7,171 bases of DNA from assembly GCA_003566875.1 (NCBI GenBank), contig PXBQ01000410.1, forward strand, positions 1 to 7,171, in the 5' to 3' direction. This document shows, piece after piece, positions 4,600 to 7,171 of this stretch. A model generated the notes under the pieces. It saw only the letters and a list, made by a program, of their open reading frames with translations, was not told the DNA's origin and made no database searches. The position numbers and the translations under genes are program-made. Every line of letters starts with the position of its first letter. The first letter of the stretch is position 1. The stretch is from Spirochaetaceae bacterium (lineage in GTDB: Bacteria; Spirochaetota; Spirochaetia; DSM-27196; PXBQ01).

Positions 4600-5491
4600 T
4601 TTGATTCCTCAGATCCCTCTCGCGGCGTGGATCGATGCCGCGTTGAGTTTCACGACGACGCTTTTGTCGCCGCTCACGCGAGCCGTTTCGGGTGTCCTGA
4701 GTACGGGTATCCGCGGCATGGTAGACGGTTTAGTTTTCATCCCACCGTGGCTCTTCGTCATAATTGCCGCGGCCGCTGCGTGGAAGATTGCCGGACGGAA
4801 AGTCGCGATTCTTGCCGCGCTCGGCATGTTGCTTATCTGGAATCTCGGCCTGTGGCGTCCGATGATTTCGACGCTATCGCTTGTTTTGATCTCGACTCTG
4901 ATCGCGGTCGCGATTGGGTTGCCTCTGGGTATTCTCGCGGCGTTGAATGACCGCTTTTTTTCGTTCATTCGGCCTATCCTGGACTTCATGCAGACGCTAC
5001 CGGCGTTTGTGTATCTGATCCCTGCGATTCCGTTTTTTGGACTCGGAGCGGTATCGGCGATCATGTCGACCGTTATCTTCTCGATACCGCCGGCTATACG
5101 GCTTACGACGCTCGGTATACGGCAGATCGACGCCGAGTTGATAGAGGCGTCGGACGCGTTTGGATCGACGACGATGCAGAAGTTGATCAAGGTGCAGATC
5201 CCGATCGCCACTCCGACGATTATGGCCGGAGTAAACCAGACGATAATGTTGTCGCTCTCGATGGTCGTTATCGCGGCGATGATCGGGGCCGGTGGCCTCG
5301 GTGGCGAGGTATGGCGCGCGATTCAGCGTCTGCGCGCGGGTGCCGGCTTTGAAGCCGGTATCGCGGTCGTTATCCTCGCGATGATACTGGACCGGATAAC
5401 GCAGAAAATCGGTGCGGGTCGCCAACGCTCGGTGGTAACCGGGGATGCGGATGAAAAGTCCGACGATACCTCGGAAACCGACGCGGCGTAG
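4592..5491 (+). CDS. proW: ProW: glycine betaine/proline ABC importer permease
   Basis: This 299-residue inner-membrane permease of the ProU/OpuAB family pairs with ProV. Hydrophobic segments lie at about 52-66, 71-87, 91-116, 133-150, 152-168, 213-235 and 257-271. The cytoplasmic EAA coupling loop is clear at about 180-212 (AELIEASDAFG, then QIPIATPTIMAGVNQT). DFMQTLPAFVYLIPAIPFFG and SLSMVVIAAMIGAGGLG are near-diagnostic of ProW. I chose the ATG at 4592 because AGGAG (4581-4585) lies 6 nt upstream; starting further upstream, at a TTG at 4571, would add residues inside the proV reading frame and lacks support. The 8-bp overlap with proV (ATGACTGA) implies translational coupling. The N-terminal extension is much shorter than the roughly 100 residues in E. 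coli ProW. The C-terminus is a soluble acidic tail (about 284-299) rich in Asp, Glu, Ser and Thr. Confidence 0.95.
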   Translation: MTDLIPQIPLAAWIDAALSFTTTLLSPLTRAVSGVLSTGIRGMVDGLVFIPPWLFVIIAAAAAWKIAGRKVAILAALGMLLIWNLGLWRPMISTLSLVLISTLIAVAIGLPLGILAALNDRFFSFIRPILDFMQTLPAFVYLIPAIPFFGLGAVSAIMSTVIFSIPPAIRLTTLGIRQIDAELIEASDAFGSTTMQKLIKVQIPIATPTIMAGVNQTIMLSLSMVVIAAMIGAGGLGGEVWRAIQRLRAGAGFEAGIAVVILAMILDRITQKIGAGRQRSVVTGDADEKSDDTSETDAA

Positions 5492-5497
5492 TCCGCG

Positions 5498-5512
5498 GCC
5501 GATCGGCTTTTT
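5498..5512 (+). terminator. Possible attenuator between proW and proX
   Basis: The perfect palindrome GCCGATCGGC (5498-5507), 6 nt after the proW stop, is followed directly by five T residues. Folded as RNA it offers only a short stem, so it would be a weak, partial terminator at best. It sits in the 127-nt proW-proX gap, where partial termination or RNA processing could set the subunit ratio. Confidence 0.35.
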
Positions 5513-5604
5513 GTGACGGTTGTTTTCGAACTGTCTTCTTTATTGGATGTGTGCCGGTTTCGTTGATCCGGTCCACGGGAAATCCTTTCAAAATTATATT
5601 CCTG

Positions 5605-5612
5605 AAGGAGGG
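5605..5612 (+). promoter_or_regulatory. Strong proX ribosome binding site
   Basis: AAGGAGGG, close to the full anti-16S complement, lies 6 nt before the ATG at 5619. It decides the start against an open frame extending 33 codons upstream, and predicts high translation of the binding protein relative to ProV and ProW. Confidence 0.85.
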
Positions 5613-5618
5613 AATCGT

Positions 5619-6482
5619 ATGAAAAAAGCCATGAAAATTGGTTTGGTTTTTGCGCTTATCGTATCGTTCGCCGCAATGACGGCGTTCGCGGGGGGAGCAA
5701 AGGAAGCGGCGCAAGAAGTCGAGCTTCTGTACGTCGAGTGGGCCGGTGAGGTCGCCGCGACGTTTGTCGCTCAGGTTCTTCTTGAAGAGATGGGTTACGA
5801 CGTTACCGTCACCTCGGTCAGCGCCGCAGCGATGTGGCAGGGAATCGGGGCCGGAGCAGCGGATGCACATTTGGCCGCGTGGCTCCCGGGAACGCACGGT
5901 GAGTACCTCTCTCAGACCGAAGACGGTCTTGAGGTCCTGAGTCCGCTTCTCGAAGGCGCCCGAATTGGGCTTCTCGTCCCGACTTACGTCACTGTCGACA
6001 GCGTCGCGGAGATCGAAGCGAACGCCGACCGATTCGGAAATCGGATCGTCGGAATCGACCCGGGGGCCGGCTTGATGCAGGCGACCGAGGACGCGATCGA
6101 CGTGTACAGTCTCGACAGCGTCGAGTTGATCGAGGGCAGCGACGCGACGATGGTCGCCGAGCTCGCCCGCGCGTACGACAACGAGGAATGGATCGTCGTG
6201 ACGGGATGGACGCCGCACATCAAAGAAGCGATGTTCGACCTGAAGTACCTCGAAGATCCTGAACTGGTGTTCGGTGCCGAAGAGACTGTCTCGGCGGTCG
6301 TCCGAAACGGGCTCCGAGAGGAAATGCCGGAAGTCGTCGAATTCCTCGACAACTTCTACTGGACGCCCGACCAGGTTGCGAGCCTGATGCTCATGAACGA
6401 CGAAGGCGGCGATCCTTATGACAACGCCAAGCAATGGGTTGCGGATAATCGTTCTGTCGTCGATGCCTGGTTGCCGAACTAA
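5619..6482 (+). CDS. proX: ProX/OpuAC-type glycine betaine-binding periplasmic protein
   Basis: The 287-residue protein is the substrate-binding subunit delivering betaine-like solute to ProVW. Residues 1-24 are a Sec signal peptide: a lysine-rich start, a hydrophobic core and AFA before the likely signal-peptidase-I cut at 24/25. No lipobox cysteine is present, so it should be soluble in the periplasm. The mature protein is an OpuAC-family (PF04069-type) domain with VEWAGEVAATF, SAAAMWQGIGAGAADAHLAAWLPGTHGEY and VVTGWTPH. W41, W88 and W197 are candidates for the aromatic cage that holds quaternary ammonium groups, with H93 and H200 nearby; which residues actually form the cage is inferred. 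The start is set by the strong Shine-Dalgarno 6 nt upstream, and the upstream in-frame extension lacks signal-peptide character. It is last in proVWX, 127 nt after proW, and is followed by an intrinsic terminator. Related proteins bind choline or proline betaine, so the ligand is not certain. Confidence 0.94.
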   Translation: MKKAMKIGLVFALIVSFAAMTAFAGGAKEAAQEVELLYVEWAGEVAATFVAQVLLEEMGYDVTVTSVSAAAMWQGIGAGAADAHLAAWLPGTHGEYLSQTEDGLEVLSPLLEGARIGLLVPTYVTVDSVAEIEANADRFGNRIVGIDPGAGLMQATEDAIDVYSLDSVELIEGSDATMVAELARAYDNEEWIVVTGWTPHIKEAMFDLKYLEDPELVFGAEETVSAVVRNGLREEMPEVVEFLDNFYWTPDQVASLMLMNDEGGDPYDNAKQWVADNRSVVDAWLPN

Positions 6483-6537
6483 GGCGCAGGACCAAATCAG
6501 GGTTGTGTAACCCACCGAACGGCATAACGTCGTTCAG

Positions 6538-6570
6538 AAGGCTGTCTACTCCGGTAGGCAGCCTTTTTTT
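6538..6570 (+). terminator. Intrinsic terminator of the proVWX operon
   Basis: A 12-bp stem (AAGGCTGTCTAC paired with GTAGGCAGCCTT, with one G-U wobble) closes a 4-nt TCCG loop and runs into seven consecutive T residues. It lies 56 nt after the proX stop and between convergent genes. Two smaller hairpins precede it (6500-6513, GGGTT/AACCC; 6517-6535, GAACG/CGTTC). On the minus strand there is no U-run after the stem, so it serves mainly the plus strand. Confidence 0.92.
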
Positions 6571-6602
6571 ATGCTCAGATCCGAGGACGACGCTCTCATC
6601 TG

Positions 6603-7171
6603 CTATGGCTCGCGCCACACAGTGACACGGTTGCGTCCGTTCAGTTTGGACTCGTACAGTGCCTGGTCGGCCCGGTCGAGCAGGATCTCGAGGCTCTGCT
6701 CGTCCACGCCGGTATGACACGTCACGCCGAGGCTCATCGTTATCGACATCAGACCGGCCTCTGTTTCGATCGCGGTGGTCTCGACGATTTTCCTCAGCCT
6801 TTCGGCGGTAGTCGCGGCCGCCTCGACCGTGATGTTCGGCAACAGAATGACGAACTCCTCACCGCCGTACCGCGCCGCGACGTCGACCTTGCGCAGAGAT
6901 TCATCGAGCTGCGTTGCGAACTTCTTCAAGACCGAGTCGCCGATCGCGTGCCCATACGTGTCATTGATGTCCTTGAAGTGATCGAGATCGATCAGGACGA
7001 ACGAAACCGGTCTTCCGTACCGAACGGCGAGATCGATTTCTTTTCTCGCGAGTTCTGCGAAATGGCGTCGATTATAGAGGCCCGTCAACGGGTCTACGGT
7101 TGCGAGCCGTTCGATCTTGTCGAGCAGCCGCTTTCGATCGGTGACATCGTGTAGCGACACCAGGTATCCGA
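6603..7171 (-). CDS. PAS-GGDEF diguanylate cyclase, C-terminal part (5'-truncated by window edge)
   Basis: The visible 188 residues are open to the window edge, so the N-terminus is missing. The first residues, GYLVSLHDVTDRK, are the typical end of a PAS sensor domain. A short linker helix follows, then a full GGDEF domain: ATVDPLTGLYNRRHF, the metal-binding aspartate region FVLIDLDHFKDINDTYGHAIGD, and the active-site signature RYGGEEF in its GGEEF variant. The product-inhibition I-site RKVD stands exactly five residues before GGEEF. These features predict an active, feedback-inhibited enzyme making cyclic di-GMP from two GTP under control of upstream sensing. A GTG within the PAS tail (7160) is in frame but unlikely to be the start, because the PAS signature is already running before it. 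It converges on proVWX and shares no obvious functional link with it. Confidence 0.93.
   Translation of the reverse strand, partial: GYLVSLHDVTDRKRLLDKIERLATVDPLTGLYNRRHFAELARKEIDLAVRYGRPVSFVLIDLDHFKDINDTYGHAIGDSVLKKFATQLDESLRKVDVAARYGGEEFVILLPNITVEAAATTAERLRKIVETTAIETEAGLMSITMSLGVTCHTGVDEQSLEILLDRADQALYESKLNGRNRVTVWREP

Noticed and set aside
5563..5600. Internal proX promoter (TTGATC with TATATT)
   Set aside because: The spacing is about 26 bp, too long for a sigma70-type promoter, and no better -35 was found.
5520..5618. N-terminal extension of proX by 33 residues
   Set aside because: A near-perfect Shine-Dalgarno lies 6 nt before the ATG at 5619, and a normal signal peptide begins there.
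5370..6515. A 381-codon open frame on the minus strand across proX
   Set aside because: It is antisense to a clearly real, family-matched binding protein, spans the gene boundaries, has an Arg/Asp/His-rich low-complexity composition and no recognisable domain.
1..7171. CRISPR array, insertion sequence, tRNA or rRNA
   Set aside because: No regularly spaced repeats, transposase frame, terminal inverted repeats, tRNA cloverleaf or rRNA-like segment was seen.

Overview
This 7.2 kb window looks like ordinary chromosome from a free-living Gram-negative-type bacterium with moderately high GC in its genes and a sharply AT-rich regulatory gap near 3160-3370. My best guess at the organism is an environmental, possibly marine or saline, spirochaete. 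The hints are a ThrH-type phosphatase, hybrid-kinase-style signalling domains, and a secreted binding protein whose signal peptide ends in Ala-Phe-Ala followed by Gly-Gly and has no lipobox cysteine. This assignment rests on recollection of the families and is weak.

Layout. At 6-1304 (+) there is a poorly characterised protein with a C-terminal nucleoside-phosphorylase-like domain, probably cut at its start by the window edge. It converges on, and overlaps by 57 bp, a minus-strand group read from right to left: a MarR-family regulator (2489-3013), thrH (1791-2402) and a stand-alone receiver-domain protein (1248-1673). A 359-bp gap (3014-3372) separates the MarR gene from a divergent plus-strand operon: proV (3373-4599), proW (4592-5491) and proX (5619-6482), ending in a strong intrinsic terminator (6538-6570). 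The right edge holds the C-terminal part of a minus-strand PAS-GGDEF diguanylate cyclase (6603-7171).

How the genes fit together. proVWX encodes a complete ProU/OpuA-type ABC importer for glycine betaine or a related compatible solute: an ATPase with tandem CBS domains, a permease and a periplasmic binding protein. The divergent MarR gene is a natural candidate regulator, because MarR-type regulators of compatible-solute genes (EctR, CosR) are known elsewhere. The shared gap carries two closely matching 14-bp elements, 12 of 14 identical and in the same orientation. One lies in the predicted marR promoter and the other over the predicted proV -35 box, as expected if a single regulator controls both directions.

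I found no CRISPR array, mobile element, tRNA, rRNA or obvious defence cassette. The items most worth a second look are the paired regulatory elements, the nucleoside-phosphorylase-like protein with its unassigned N-terminal half, and a thrH promoter placed so that its transcript would be nearly leaderless.
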